Assembly (NCBI RefSeq): GCF_004123905.1
Contig: NZ_MZXW01000005.1
Location: 124,001-188,000 of the forward strand
Origin: Bradyrhizobium betae
Lineage (GTDB): Bacteria > Pseudomonadota > Alphaproteobacteria > Rhizobiales > Xanthobacteraceae
Length of the DNA stretch: 64,000 nucleotides
Reading direction: 5' to 3'
Notes under the pieces: model-generated
The model's database searches: none
What the model was told of the DNA's origin: nothing
Seen by the model: the letters and a program-made list of their open reading frames with translations, nothing else
In this document: positions 36,418 to 45,769 of the stretch, one piece after another
Layout: every line of letters begins with the position of its first letter
Numbering within the stretch: the first letter of the stretch is position 1
Made by a program: the position numbers and the translations under genes

Positions 36418-38577
36418 ATGGCCACCAAGGCAAAGACGCTGCAGGCGAAGGACAAGGAAAAAGACGACAAGGCAGCGGATGCTCCGGAGAAGGATTCCCA
36501 GGACGCGCCCTCGCCGTTGCTCGATCTGTCCGACGCGGCCGTGAAGAAGATGATCAAGCAGGCCAAGAAGCGCGGCTTCGTGACCTTCGATCAGCTCAAC
36601 GAAGTTTTGCCGTCCGACCAGACCTCGCCCGAGCAGATCGAGGACATCATGTCCATGCTCTCGGACATGGGCATCAACGTCACCGAAGCTGACGATAGCG
36701 AAGGCGAAGAGGAAAAGGACGAGGGCGGCGAGGACGAGACCGACAACGAGCTCGTCGAGGTCACGCAAAAGGCCGTCACCGAGGTCAAGAAGAGCGAGCC
36801 GGGCGAACGCACCGACGATCCCGTGCGCATGTATCTGCGCGAGATGGGCACGGTCGAGCTGCTGTCCCGCGAAGGCGAAATCGCGATTGCCAAGCGCATC
36901 GAGGCCGGCCGCGAGGCAATGATCGCAGGCCTGTGCGAAAGCCCGCTGACCTTCCAGGCCATCATCATCTGGCGCGACGAGCTCAACGAAGGCAAGATCT
37001 TCCTCCGCGACATCATCGATCTCGAAGCGACCTATGCCGGGCCCGACGCCAAGGCCGGCATGAACACCGCGATGATCGCCGGCCCCAACGGCGAGAACGG
37101 CGAAGCCCCGGCCGAAGGCGGCCAGCCTGCCGCTGTCGGCGCGCCCGCGCATGTCGCGCCGCCCGCTGCTCCCCCGTCGCCGACCCCGTTCCGCGCTGGT
37201 CAGCCCGCCCCCGGCGGCAGCCAGGGTGGCGAGGAAAAGGATCCGGGCGAAGCCGCCGCCGAAGCGGACATGGACGACGACGACGAGTTCGAGAACCAGA
37301 TGTCGCTCGCGGCCATCGAGGCCGAGCTCAAGCCGAAGGTCGTCGAGATCTTCGACAAGATCGCCGACAGCTACAAGAAGCTGCGCAAGCTTCAGGAGCA
37401 GGACATCCAGAACCAGCTCGAGAGCACCTCGCACGGGCCCTCGCTGTCGCCGCACCAGGAGCGCAAGTACCGCAAGCTCAAGGACGAGATCATCGTCGAG
37501 GTGAAGTCGCTGCGCCTGAACCAGGCGCGTATCGATTCACTGGTCGAGCAGCTCTACGACATCAACAAGCGCCTCGTCTCGCACGAGGGCCGACTGATGC
37601 GTCTTGCCGACAGCCATGGCGTCGCGCGTGAGGATTTCCTGCGCAACTACACCGGCTCGGAGCTCGATCCGCGCTGGCTCAACCGCGTCTCGAAGCTTTC
37701 GGCCAAGGGCTGGAAGAATTTCGTCCATATCGAGAAGGACCGCATCAAGGACCTCCGCCACGAGGTGCATCAGCTTGCGGCCCTCACCGGCCTCGAGATC
37801 GTCGAGTTCCGCAAGATCGTGCACTCCGTGCAGAAGGGCGAGCGCGAAGCCCGTCAGGCCAAGAAGGAGATGGTGGAAGCCAACCTCCGTCTCGTGATCT
37901 CGATCGCGAAAAAATACACCAACCGCGGCCTGCAGTTCCTCGACCTGATCCAGGAAGGCAACATCGGCCTGATGAAGGCGGTCGACAAGTTCGAGTACCG
38001 CCGCGGCTACAAGTTCTCGACCTACGCGACGTGGTGGATCCGGCAGGCGATCACCCGCAGCATTGCGGACCAGGCCCGCACCATCCGCATCCCCGTGCAC
38101 ATGATCGAGACGATCAACAAGATCGTGCGCACGAGCCGCCAGATGCTCAACGAGATCGGCCGCGAGCCGACCCCGGAAGAGCTCGCCGAAAAGCTCGGCA
38201 TGCCGCTCGAAAAGGTTCGCAAGGTCCTCAAGATCGCCAAGGAGCCGCTGTCGCTCGAAACGCCCGTCGGTGACGAAGAGGATTCACACCTCGGCGATTT
38301 CATCGAGGACAAGAACGCGATCCTCCCCATCGACGCCGCGATCCAGTCGAACCTGCGCGAAACCACCACCCGCGTGCTCGCCTCGCTCACCCCGCGCGAA
38401 GAGCGCGTCCTGCGCATGCGCTTCGGCATCGGCATGAACACCGATCATACGCTGGAAGAAGTCGGCCAGCAGTTCAGCGTGACGCGCGAACGTATCCGCC
38501 AGATCGAGGCGAAGGCGCTGCGCAAGCTGAAGCATCCGTCGAGGTCAAGGAAGCTGCGGAGCTTCTTGGATAACTGA
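36418..38577 (+). CDS. rpoD: RNA polymerase primary sigma factor (RpoD)
   Basis: The 719-residue sigma-70 has region 1.1 (about 40-95), an acidic stretch ([15 protein letters not shown]), region 1.2 ([20 protein letters not shown]), the nonconserved region with a Pro/Ala/Gly-rich insert (about 220-280), region 2 ([40 protein letters not shown]), region 3 and region 4 with [20 protein letters not shown]. It directs RNA polymerase to housekeeping promoters. The start at 36418 follows TTAGGAGCA. It is followed by a strong terminator, and then by an AT-richer insert. Confidence 0.97.
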   Translation: MATKAKTLQAKDKEKDDKAADAPEKDSQDAPSPLLDLSDAAVKKMIKQAKKRGFVTFDQLNEVLPSDQTSPEQIEDIMSMLSDMGINVTEADDSEGEEEKDEGGEDETDNELVEVTQKAVTEVKKSEPGERTDDPVRMYLREMGTVELLSREGEIAIAKRIEAGREAMIAGLCESPLTFQAIIIWRDELNEGKIFLRDIIDLEATYAGPDAKAGMNTAMIAGPNGENGEAPAEGGQPAAVGAPAHVAPPAAPPSPTPFRAGQPAPGGSQGGEEKDPGEAAAEADMDDDDEFENQMSLAAIEAELKPKVVEIFDKIADSYKKLRKLQEQDIQNQLESTSHGPSLSPHQERKYRKLKDEIIVEVKSLRLNQARIDSLVEQLYDINKRLVSHEGRLMRLADSHGVAREDFLRNYTGSELDPRWLNRVSKLSAKGWKNFVHIEKDRIKDLRHEVHQLAALTGLEIVEFRKIVHSVQKGEREARQAKKEMVEANLRLVISIAKKYTNRGLQFLDLIQEGNIGLMKAVDKFEYRRGYKFSTYATWWIRQAITRSIADQARTIRIPVHMIETINKIVRTSRQMLNEIGREPTPEELAEKLGMPLEKVRKVLKIAKEPLSLETPVGDEEDSHLGDFIEDKNAILPIDAAIQSNLRETTTRVLASLTPREERVLRMRFGIGMNTDHTLEEVGQQFSVTRERIRQIEAKALRKLKHPSRSRKLRSFLDN

Positions 38578-38611
38578 TTACTTTTTCCATGCCGGCCATC
38601 TGGCATGTATG

Positions 38612-38641
38612 AACGGCGGGCGAAAGTCCGCCGTTTTATTT
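38612..38641 (+). terminator. rpoD terminator
   Basis: AACGGCGG (38612-38619) and CCGCCGTT (38628-38635) form a perfect 8-bp stem followed by TTATTTT, 35 bases after the rpoD stop. A hairpin with the same core lies at 41861-41894 beyond the AT-richer insert. Confidence 0.88.
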
Positions 38642-38684
38642 TGATCTAGGTTGCTTTGCTTGCATATCGCTCCATAATCGCAGC

Positions 38685-38987
38685 ATGAGCAGGCCGCTTG
38701 GACCGAAGGAAACCCAAATCATGGAATTTCTCCATGATCGTGTTTTCGACCCGATACTTAACTCTACAAGCGCATCGGCGCCTCTCAAGCAGGGTATTCG
38801 GCTAACTATCATTCGGATGAAAGAGCGGGATGCCGTCGGAATGGTCGACTACTTTTGGGCGGCGTTAAAGGGGACGGAGCGAAGTATTGGCTTCGCGGCT
38901 AGGATGCGCAATGAGGGCTTTGAGCGGTTTGAAGAAGCACTCGAAGATTTTCGTATCCGGTTTGACGATCGGTTTTTGAGGCCTTAG
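38685..38987 (+). CDS. 100-residue hypothetical protein in the AT-richer insert
   Basis: The protein begins MSRPLGPKETQIMEFLHDRV and is predicted helical and charged, with no membrane segment. It lies just after the rpoD terminator; a hand count of 60 bases (38761-38820) gives 52% G+C against 75% for a dnaG sample. It converges on the TcmP gene with a 17-base gap. No family is recognised; it may be a third part of the TcmP module or an unrelated passenger. Confidence 0.6.
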   Translation: MSRPLGPKETQIMEFLHDRVFDPILNSTSASAPLKQGIRLTIIRMKERDAVGMVDYFWAALKGTERSIGFAARMRNEGFERFEEALEDFRIRFDDRFLRP

Positions 38988-39004
38988 TTCCGCGTCGAAA
39001 CTAG

Positions 39005-40153
39005 CTAATTGAACTTCAGTTTTATGATGTCTAGGTCACGCGGCTTGCGCGCGCTGCCGATCCAAGTCTGTTCAATCTTGCTAATTTTGGCGAGGTCGAC
39101 ACAGATATCCTTCACGTTCGTAACGCGTAACATGTGAGCCTGAAGAAGCGCTTCCCAAACTTGGACAAACGACATTGGTCCAAATTCACTCAAGAGTTCG
39201 ACCAAGTTCTTAGAAGCAATGGCTTTCTGCTCTTCGACGATCTCATCAATAGCGATTTCCTGAATATCGGCGTCCAAGCCAGAGAATAAATCTGATAAGC
39301 CAGATCGGTCTTGCCTCCTGCGCTCCTTGGCATCGGCGCGATCGCGAGCATTTATCTTTAGTGCGTTGTATTCTGCCTCTCGAAACGCCTTTAGGCCGTC
39401 GCGCGATTTGGTTCCGTACGCAATGAAGAAGTGTGGGCGATCAGCAGTCGGACGGTCAATCTTGGTTGAAACTACAAAATCGAAATTTCCTGCCACTGCA
39501 AGGTTCTCGCGGAACAAGCGTTCAACTGCGCGCCCTCGTGGCAAGGTTGAGTCGAGTCGGGCTTCCCATCCAGCACCGCCAAGAATAGGATCAAGCGATG
39601 CGATAGTCTTCGGATCGTTCATCGAAGCTGCGCGGTTAATGAAGTCATACATGAAGTTGATCAACACTTCACATTTTGGACGCTTGAAAAGCGTCCCAAC
39701 CTCGCTGAGCGAGTAGCCGGTCCATCCAGTCGGATCGATGAATATCAACGGAAAGAAGCGGCCGATAAACGTCTCTATTTCGGGAATCGCGCTTTCAAAT
39801 TCACCGCAATAGGTCTTAATCTCGAAATCTTCTTCCGGCTTGTTAAAGGGAGCAATAGCCGCAGCCAATTTTGCGTAAGCTCGGCGATTGTTCTCAGAAA
39901 AGAAGCAGCGAACCTTTGGGCGACGGCCGATCTGCGATTGCATCTTTGTTTGCGCGTCTCTCAAGACGCTAATCGCGATCATGAAAGATGAATCAATAAA
40001 GTCTTCGGTCTTAGTTTCCCAAGGACCAGAAAATCCATCGACATAGGCTATATCAGAGAAGCGAAGAACTTTGAACGCGAGCGCCTGTAGGTACCTTTTT
40101 AAGATGAAGTGCTTTGCCTTGGTTTGCTCGCGATCGAAATAGGGGTCGGTCAC
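39005..40153 (-). CDS. tcmP: three-Cys-motif partner protein TcmP
   Basis: The 382-residue protein has the TcmP signature: KHFILKRYLQAL, IAYVDGFSGPWETKT, CFFSENNRRAYAKL, PLIFIDPTGWTGYSLSEVG, CEVLINFMYDFINRA and a C-terminal winged-helix-like tail. The DGFSGPW, SENN and DPTGW blocks resemble SAM-methyltransferase motifs I, II and IV, which I read as a methyltransferase-related fold. It starts with GTG at 40153; GAGAGGAG lies inside the 12-base gap to the DUF5131 gene, so the two are coupled. Base composition is low (47% G+C at 39841-39900). Activity is unknown. Confidence 0.87.
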   Translation of the reverse strand: MTDPYFDREQTKAKHFILKRYLQALAFKVLRFSDIAYVDGFSGPWETKTEDFIDSSFMIAISVLRDAQTKMQSQIGRRPKVRCFFSENNRRAYAKLAAAIAPFNKPEEDFEIKTYCGEFESAIPEIETFIGRFFPLIFIDPTGWTGYSLSEVGTLFKRPKCEVLINFMYDFINRAASMNDPKTIASLDPILGGAGWEARLDSTLPRGRAVERLFRENLAVAGNFDFVVSTKIDRPTADRPHFFIAYGTKSRDGLKAFREAEYNALKINARDRADAKERRRQDRSGLSDLFSGLDADIQEIAIDEIVEEQKAIASKNLVELLSEFGPMSFVQVWEALLQAHMLRVTNVKDICVDLAKISKIEQTWIGSARKPRDLDIIKLKFN

Positions 40154-40165
40154 AGCGACTCCTCT

Positions 40166-40921
40166 CTACTCGGCGGCCTCTAGTTGAACGCTTTGACGGC
40201 CGATATCGGGATACTGATTCCATTCTCGGCCTCGAAGTAATCGCCCGCCGGACTTTGGGCGCACGCCACCCCACTGCTTGAAAAAAAATGCAACTCTGGC
40301 AGTTCGGCATTGATCGCGTATTTCGAGCGCCCACTCTTCATTCATTGGACGGGCGCGAGGACCGCTTTCGCCACCTACAATTGCCCAATTGATTCCTGTT
40401 AGATCAACTTTGCCCACAGGGCCGAGCAGAGGTTCAAATGAAACGAACTTTATCGAGGCTGGCGCGGCACGAAGATGCTTCAATCGAACAGCATTCTTCG
40501 CGTCCTCTATAGATACGCCAAGCCAAATATGGGGAGGAGCCTTAGCTGGGTCGTATCTCCCGCGGAGATACCGCGCCATAAGCGAACTACGCTTGGTCAA
40601 CACCTGATACGTATGCCAGTTGGCGGCTTCCATCGTATCGAACACCGCATCAATGAACGACCTTGGAATTTCCTTATGAAATAGGTCGCTCATGGAGTTG
40701 ACGAAGATGCGTCGCGGCTGTCGCCAGTTCAGCGGTTGCTGCAGCCGCTCCGGACGCAACTGTAGGTCAAAACCATTTTGGAATGGATGACCAGGTACGC
40801 CACGAAACCGCTCCGAAAAGCGCTCGGCGTAGCAGAGGTCGCAGCCGCGAGTGATCTTCGTGCAACCCGTCACCGGATTCCACGTCGCATCGGTCCACTC
40901 GATTTCAGTCGAACTTGCCAT
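40166..40921 (-). CDS. DUF5131 (phage Gp37/Gp68-like) three-Cys-motif protein
   Basis: The 251-residue protein opens SSTEIEWTDATWNPVTGC and carries C20-x6-C27-x2-C30, the three-Cys motif (GCTKITRGCDLCYAERF), a radical-SAM-like cluster site. Further blocks are RIFVNSMSDLFHKEIP, TYQVLTKRS, HIWLGVSIED, SFEPLLGPV and WAIVGGESGPRARPM, then FFFKQWGGVRPK. These are standard for the family, which is found in phages and mobile regions. It precedes tcmP by 12 bases. The reaction is not known; a radical-based or iron-sulfur step is the natural guess. Confidence 0.88.
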   Translation of the reverse strand: MASSTEIEWTDATWNPVTGCTKITRGCDLCYAERFSERFRGVPGHPFQNGFDLQLRPERLQQPLNWRQPRRIFVNSMSDLFHKEIPRSFIDAVFDTMEAANWHTYQVLTKRSSLMARYLRGRYDPAKAPPHIWLGVSIEDAKNAVRLKHLRAAPASIKFVSFEPLLGPVGKVDLTGINWAIVGGESGPRARPMNEEWALEIRDQCRTARVAFFFKQWGGVRPKSGGRLLRGREWNQYPDIGRQSVQLEAAE

Positions 40922-41076
40922 CTATGCACCATAGAACAAAAAGAGAACGTAGTCTAGCTAATAGTAATCTACCAACTCTCGACAACACCTTAGGTTAACT
41001 GAACCGTATCAAGCGCTATCGAGAAAGCAGGATTTGGGCTCATCCAACTCAACACCAAGATTGCTATCGTTAACTT

Positions 41077-41457
41077 ATGCCGACTCCCCACTTTACGGTC
41101 TGGTACAACACCCGCTGCCCCGTCTGCGATGCCGGCATCGACTGGCAGCGCAACAAGCTGCTGGCGCTGGTGCGCGCGGGCACGATCGAGTTCAGGGATA
41201 TCAACGAGCAGCCCGATGCGCTGGCGCGCTTTGGCGCCTCGCTCGACGACATCAGGCGGCGACTGCATGCGATCGATGAGGCCGGGCGGCTCGTCGTCGG
41301 CGCGGATGTCGCGATTGCGCTGTGGCTGATAACGCCGGGGGAGGGGTGGCTTGCGGCGCTGTTCGGCAATCGCGCGGCGCTGCCGTTCACGCGGTTCTTC
41401 TATGATCGGTTTGCCGATCTGCTGTTTGCCTGGAATAAACGGTGCGGGCGCTGGTGA
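41077..41457 (+). CDS. DCC-family (DUF393) thiol oxidoreductase-like protein
   Basis: The 126-residue protein begins FTVWYNTRCPVCDAGIDWQR; the CPVC motif sits where the family has DxxCxxC. A block REF-type (IEFRDINEQPDALARFG) and a tail with a hydrophobic stretch plus FADLLFAWNKRCGRW follow. DCC proteins have a thioredoxin-like fold but their substrates are mostly unknown. It is the first gene of normal composition after the AT-richer insert. Confidence 0.8.
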   Translation: MPTPHFTVWYNTRCPVCDAGIDWQRNKLLALVRAGTIEFRDINEQPDALARFGASLDDIRRRLHAIDEAGRLVVGADVAIALWLITPGEGWLAALFGNRAALPFTRFFYDRFADLLFAWNKRCGRW

Positions 41458-41475
41458 GCGCCTGTCTGTGTCGAC

Positions 41476-41712
41476 CTACTTCTTCTTCGCCCCGACCCGC
41501 TCGATCCGCTTGATCTCGGGCGCCGGGCGGCCGCCCTTTTCGGCGATCTCGCGGTCCTGCTCCATGATGAAGTTGCGCGCGGGTTCGTCGCCGTCGAGGC
41601 CGCCGAGCAGTTCGGCGGGCACGCGGCGGTTGGAGCGCTGGGTATCGTCTTCATAGAAGACGTTGAAGAAGGCGAATTCGCCTTTGGGATTGGTTCCGGG
41701 TTTTTTGGCCAT
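41476..41712 (-). CDS. small charged hypothetical protein
   Basis: From ATG 41712 it is 78 residues: AKKPGTNPKGEFAFFNVFYE, then DDTQRSNRRVPAELLGGLDG and a tail ending KRIERVGAKKK. There is no clear ribosome site there; an in-frame ATG at 41814 would add 34 residues that also read plausibly. Soluble and highly charged, possibly nucleic-acid binding. No family recognised. A bidirectional terminator lies behind it at 41861. Confidence 0.6.
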   Translation of the reverse strand: MAKKPGTNPKGEFAFFNVFYEDDTQRSNRRVPAELLGGLDGDEPARNFIMEQDREIAEKGGRPAPEIKRIERVGAKKK

Positions 41713-41860
41713 GGCGGGCTTGTCGTCGATCAGGGCGCCGCAGTCAAATGACTTTGCGGGCTGCACGCGCCGATACCCTCGGAATCCACCGCGCAACAGA
41801 TCGAATAAGCGCATTTTGGGGATGGGAGCGCCCGGCGCTTCGGTCCGATGCAGACCCCTC

Positions 41861-41894
41861 AATAAACGGCGGGCCGCAAAGCCCGCCGTTTATT
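41861..41894. terminator. bidirectional terminator, perfect 14-bp stem
   Basis: AATAAACGGCGGGC (41861-41874) and GCCCGCCGTTTATT (41881-41894) are exact complements with a 6-base loop, followed by TTT on the plus strand. Confidence 0.85.
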
Positions 41895-41947
41895 TTTGGT
41901 CTTCAGCGTCGCCCGGGGCTGGCAGGGCAACAACCTAAAATAGAAGG

Positions 41948-42088
41948 CTAGTACCTTCGCCCTGCAATGGCAAGGCAAATCGTGGGAGCGCGGTGTCGCA
42001 GCGAGCGCATCAGATATGCGTTGATCGCGACGTCCAGTTTCGATGTGCGCCGAAGCAATTGTTTGAACGAACAAATTACTTCGTTCAT
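41948..42088 (-). CDS. possible 46-residue peptide
   Basis: An ATG at 42088 with GAGAGG 8 bases upstream opens a frame reading MNEVICSFKQLLRRTSKLDV and ending in LAIAGRRY. It is basic and could be helical. Only the ribosome site supports it. The rest of the 41895-42228 gap shows no other feature. Confidence 0.3.
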   Translation of the reverse strand: MNEVICSFKQLLRRTSKLDVAINAYLMRSLRHRAPTICLAIAGRRY

Positions 42089-42228
42089 ATTCGTGCCTCT
42101 CGCAACGCCGCGAGAGTCGCATGCTCTGTGGGAAGGCGCGTTGGGCTGCACGTCTTCCCGCCTGCGTGCGGATGATGTGATCCCTGTGCGCACGTGCGGG
42201 TTCCATTCGTGGCGTCAAATCTCTCCTT

Positions 42229-42333
42229 CGTCATTCCGAGGCGCGCGTAGCGCGAACCCGGAATCCATGGGGCCGCAGTGTTCGTGGTGGAATGGATTCC
42301 GGGCTCGCGACATCGTCGCGCCCCGGAATGACG
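42229..42333. repeat. inverted repeat element with CGTCATTCCG ends
   Basis: CGTCATTCCG at the left matches CGGAATGACG at the right; inside, CCCGGAATCCAT is mirrored by ATGGATTCCGGG. Similar ends occur in the elements at 33745 and 44248. Confidence 0.8.
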
Positions 42334-42344
42334 AGAGAGGGGTG

Positions 42345-43280
42345 TTAAGGCGCCACCAGCTCCACCCGCCGGTTCAGCGCGCGGCCGGCGTCGGTGGCAT
42401 TCGAGCCGACCGGTGCCAGCAATCCGACGCCGGCGGTGCGCAGTCTCGGCTGCGCGACGCGAAAGCTCTTCACCAACTCGGCAGCGACCGCCTCCGCGCG
42501 GCGCTTCGAGAGGTCGAGATTGTATTCATAGGCGCCCTGGCTGTCGGTGTGGCCGACGATGAAGACGTTGAGCTGCGGCTGGCTCGCCAGCAGCTTTGCG
42601 ATCTGCTCCAGCGTCGGGCGGCTTTCGGGCTTCAGCACCGCCTTGTCGGTGTCGAAATAGATGCCGTAGAGCGCGATGTGGCCGGTCTCGCCGAGGCCCT
42701 TGGCCATCGCAGCCGCATCCACCATCTTGTTCGCGATCGCGCCCAACTCGGCGACGGTGACCTGCGCGGTGATGTCCTGATTGTTCTGGCTGACGATGAC
42801 GCTGGCAAAGGTCTCGCGCCCGCCCTCGCTCTTGCGACCGGCAAAATAGCGATAGTTGAAGCCGTCGACCCACATCTGCGGCACCGGCAGCGTGTCGATG
42901 CTCTCCGTGAAGGGAATGGCGCCGCAAGCGTCGGTGTCGCAGGCGAGCAGGGTCTCGAAGCCGGCTTTCGCGAGCTGCGTCTCGAAATTGCGCGACACCT
43001 CCAGGATCGACGGGCCCGGATTGGTGCGATAGGCGATGCGGAAGATCCGGCCTTCGAGCCGCCGCGCATCGGTCGGCTGACCGTCCTTGAAGGCTGCGGC
43101 CTGCATCCGCGTCGCGTCAAAATCCTTCATCACATAGCCGGTGATGACGCTGCCGGCGAACCGCCCGATGCCGGGATAATCACGCCCGCCTGCCACATCG
43201 CGCGTCTGTGCTGAGGCGGCGGTGTGAAGGGTGAGCAAAGCGAGGACAGCAAGCATCCGGCAGGGAATGGGCATGGTCAT
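42345..43280 (-). CDS. OmpA-family envelope protein
   Basis: The 311-residue protein starts MTMPIPCRMLAVLALLTLHT with a signal peptide cleaved near ASA-QTR. The C-terminal OmpA domain (about 200-311) has the peptidoglycan-binding pattern IYFDTDKAVLKPES, VFIVGHTDSQGAYEYNLDLS, KRRAEAVAAEL and GRALNRRVELV. Two cysteines in LLACDTDACGA may form a disulfide. It lies in the periplasm or outer membrane and anchors to the wall. It is divergent from the transglycosylase gene. Confidence 0.88.
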   Translation of the reverse strand: MTMPIPCRMLAVLALLTLHTAASAQTRDVAGGRDYPGIGRFAGSVITGYVMKDFDATRMQAAAFKDGQPTDARRLEGRIFRIAYRTNPGPSILEVSRNFETQLAKAGFETLLACDTDACGAIPFTESIDTLPVPQMWVDGFNYRYFAGRKSEGGRETFASVIVSQNNQDITAQVTVAELGAIANKMVDAAAMAKGLGETGHIALYGIYFDTDKAVLKPESRPTLEQIAKLLASQPQLNVFIVGHTDSQGAYEYNLDLSKRRAEAVAAELVKSFRVAQPRLRTAGVGLLAPVGSNATDAGRALNRRVELVAP

Positions 43281-43427
43281 CTCGATCGATTGGAGCCAGG
43301 GTGAGCGCTGCCCTTTAGTCGCGCCCATGCAGCAATCGGTTCTGGCGGGTTTGCCGCTTTGACGCGAATCCCGTTCCCGGGCATGATCGCGTCGCCTTCC
43401 GCACATAGTTCCAAAGGATTTTCCCGC

Positions 43428-44234
43428 ATGTTGAGACACGCCCTAGCCGTCGTTTCCTTTGCTTGTCTCGCCGGCGGATCGGCGCAGGCCGCGCGCTGCG
43501 GCGGCGACTTCAACAGTTTTGTCGCCGGCATGACCGCGGAAGCGCAAGCGGCCGGCGTCTCGGCGGGCGTGACCAGCGCGGCCTTCAGCGGCATCACCCA
43601 GGATGGCGCCGTGCTCGCCTTCGACCGGCGCCAGCGCTACACTTTTAATAAGAGCTTTGAGCAGTATGTCTCGACCCGCGTCGGCCCCGGCCGCATCAAT
43701 GGCGGCAAGGCGCTGCTGCAGCGTCACGCCGCGCTGTTGTCGCGCATCGAGCAGCAGTTCGGCGTGCCACGCTACATCCTGGTCGCGATCTGGGGGCTGG
43801 AGAGCGATTTCGGCAAAGGCGACATCGGCAAGCTGCCTGTGATCCGTACGCTCGCCACGCTCGCGCATGATTGCCGCCGCACTGAGCTTTTCCAGGGCGA
43901 GCTGCTTGCCGCCCTCAAGATCGTGCAGCGCGGCGACCTGCCGCTGCGCGACCTCATCGGCGCCTATGCCGGCGAGATCGGCCAGACCCAGTTCCTGCCG
44001 TCGTCCTACATCAAATACGGCGTCGATTTCGACGGCGACGGCCATGTCGACCTCCGCCACAGCGTCCCCGACGTGCTGGCTTCGACCGCGAACCTGCTGC
44101 ACACCAACGGCTTCAAGATGGGCCAACCCTACGGCGAGGGCACCGCCAATTTCGAGGCGATGCGCGAGTGGAACAGGGCGGTGATCTATCGCAAGACGAT
44201 CGGGTATTTTGCCGATCGGCTGGCGGGGCAGTAA
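43428..44234 (+). CDS. lytic murein transglycosylase (MltB/SLT family 3 type)
   Basis: The 268-residue protein has a signal peptide (MLRHALAVVSFACLAGGSAQ) and the family blocks FEQYVSTRVGPGRINGGKAL, the catalytic-glutamate region AIWGLESDFGKGDIG, CRRTELFQGELLAALKIVQR and IGAYAGEIGQTQFLPSSYIK. It cleaves peptidoglycan glycan strands, leaving 1,6-anhydro ends, in the periplasm. AAGGA precedes the start at 43428. It is a sensible neighbour to the divergent OmpA-like protein. Confidence 0.9.
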   Translation: MLRHALAVVSFACLAGGSAQAARCGGDFNSFVAGMTAEAQAAGVSAGVTSAAFSGITQDGAVLAFDRRQRYTFNKSFEQYVSTRVGPGRINGGKALLQRHAALLSRIEQQFGVPRYILVAIWGLESDFGKGDIGKLPVIRTLATLAHDCRRTELFQGELLAALKIVQRGDLPLRDLIGAYAGEIGQTQFLPSSYIKYGVDFDGDGHVDLRHSVPDVLASTANLLHTNGFKMGQPYGEGTANFEAMREWNRAVIYRKTIGYFADRLAGQ

Positions 44235-44247
44235 CCACACAACCGGT

Positions 44248-44347
44248 GTCATCGCCCGGCTTGACCGGGCGATCCAGTACTCCGAGCCGGTTGAGTTCAT
44301 TCGAGAAGGTGCGGCGTACTGGATTCCCCGCTTTCGCGGGGAATGAC
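44248..44347. repeat. inverted repeat element
   Basis: GTCATCGCCCGG at the left and GGGAATGAC at the right, with GATCCAGTAC mirrored by GTACTGGATT inside and a GCTTGACCGGGC hairpin. It lies between convergent genes. Confidence 0.75.
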
Positions 44348-44381
44348 AGCGGTGGGCGTGTCGCGACAAAAGCGCCCCTGA

Positions 44382-45212
44382 CTACTTCCCCTTCGCCATC
44401 CTCTCCAGCTTCCTTTGCAACGGCGCCCAATAGGTCCCCGGACGAAAGCGCTGCAACAAATCCATGAAGCGGGCGTCGTTGCCGATCAGGATGCGCGGCT
44501 CGTTCTTTTCGATGCCCTTGATGATGCACAGCGCCGCGTCCTTCGGCGTGGTCCTGGCCGCAGTCTCGAACCGCTCGATCATCTGCGAGCGGCGGGCATT
44601 GTCGGTGACGCCGACCCCGGTGCGCGAATTGCGCGCGATCGCGGTGGCGATGCCGCCGGGATGCACGACCGACAGTTTGACGGGACTGCCCGCAACCGCG
44701 AGCTCATGCCGCACGCTCTCGGAAAAACCGCGCACTGCGAATTTGGCTGCCGCATAGGCCGATTGTCCCGGCGGCGCGATGATGCCGAAGATCGAGGAGA
44801 CGTTGACGATATGCGCCTCTGTCAGCGTTTTCAGATGCGGCAGGAAGGCGCGCGTGCCGTGCACCACGCCCCAGAAATTGATATCGAACAGCCACTCCAT
44901 TTGCGCCTGATCGATTTCCTCGAACGTCCCCAGCAGCGCCACGCCGGCGTTGTTGATGACGATGTTGAGCACGGGATGCGCCGCTGTCGCTTCGCTCGCA
45001 AATTGTGCGATGTCGCCGGCTTCGCTGACATCGACGCGATGGACCGTCACCTTGCGCTGCTTGCCGATCTCCGCCGCAAGCGCCTTCAGCCCGGCCTCGT
45101 CGCGGTCGGCGAGCGCGAGGTCACAGCCGCGCTGGGCGAGTTCGATCGCGAGTGCGCGGCCGATGCCGCTGGCGGCTCCCGTAATGGCGGCCGCGCCGCG
45201 AATCGTGGTCAT
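44382..45212 (-). CDS. short-chain dehydrogenase/reductase
   Basis: The 276-residue protein is a classical SDR: nucleotide motif TGAASGIG (residues 11-18), NNAG, the catalytic Ser in IVNVSSIFG and YAAAK. The fold binds NAD(P)H; the substrate is unknown. The long tail (after about residue 220) resembles membrane- or lipid-associated SDRs, with FRPGTYWAPLQRKLERMAKGK at the end. It is divergent from the response-regulator gene. Confidence 0.88.
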   Translation of the reverse strand: MTTIRGAAAITGAASGIGRALAIELAQRGCDLALADRDEAGLKALAAEIGKQRKVTVHRVDVSEAGDIAQFASEATAAHPVLNIVINNAGVALLGTFEEIDQAQMEWLFDINFWGVVHGTRAFLPHLKTLTEAHIVNVSSIFGIIAPPGQSAYAAAKFAVRGFSESVRHELAVAGSPVKLSVVHPGGIATAIARNSRTGVGVTDNARRSQMIERFETAARTTPKDAALCIIKGIEKNEPRILIGNDARFMDLLQRFRPGTYWAPLQRKLERMAKGK

Positions 45213-45338
45213 GATCCCCCCGTCAAGCCTCCGCTGTGGAACAATGATTTACATTTTTTCAGAATGGAACCGAACTGTATCCGATTTGGCCCCTTAACAT
45301 ACGTTACTTGACGGAGGCGGCAGCATTGGGAGCCATCG

Positions 45339-45713
45339 ATGGGACAAGCACAGCCATTTCGCGCAACCGCACTCATCGTCGAAGACGACCCCATGCAGCG
45401 GGAGATGCTCAGTCTGCTGCTCGAGGAGAGCGGCTACCAGGTCATCCAGTGCGAAAGCGCGGAAGCCGCCGAGCTTGTGCTCGATAAGAACGCCGGCGCA
45501 CTCTGCCTGATGCTGACGGACGTGCAGCTCGCAGGCCGCATGAACGGCGTCGAGCTCGCGCACGTCGCCAAGGACCGCAATCCGAAGCTCGACGTCGTCG
45601 TGACCTCCGGCCGCCCGTTGATGCAGCCCTTGCCCGACGGGGCAAAATTCTGGGCCAAGCCCTGGGCACCGTTGGACGTGCTGCGCGAGGCCGAGATCGC
45701 GCAATTGTCCTGA
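45339..45713 (+). CDS. single-domain response regulator
   Basis: The 124-residue protein is a receiver only: LIVEDDPMQREML near residue 12, the phospho-Asp in LMLTDVQLAGRMNG, the threonine/serine in VVVTSGR and the lysine in FWAKPW. No output domain is present and no histidine kinase is adjacent, so it probably serves as an intermediate or is linked to an orphan kinase such as the one at 20820-23051. Confidence 0.88.
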   Translation: MGQAQPFRATALIVEDDPMQREMLSLLLEESGYQVIQCESAEAAELVLDKNAGALCLMLTDVQLAGRMNGVELAHVAKDRNPKLDVVVTSGRPLMQPLPDGAKFWAKPWAPLDVLREAEIAQLS

Positions 45714-45769
45714 CGGCCGATCCACGCGGCTGGCTTTCTTGCCATGCGCCGGACTGATAAGGTCCGGCC

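Noticed and set aside
45266..45304. possible EcfG promoter before the single-domain response regulator
   Set aside because: GGAAC is present but no CGTT lies 16-17 bases downstream.
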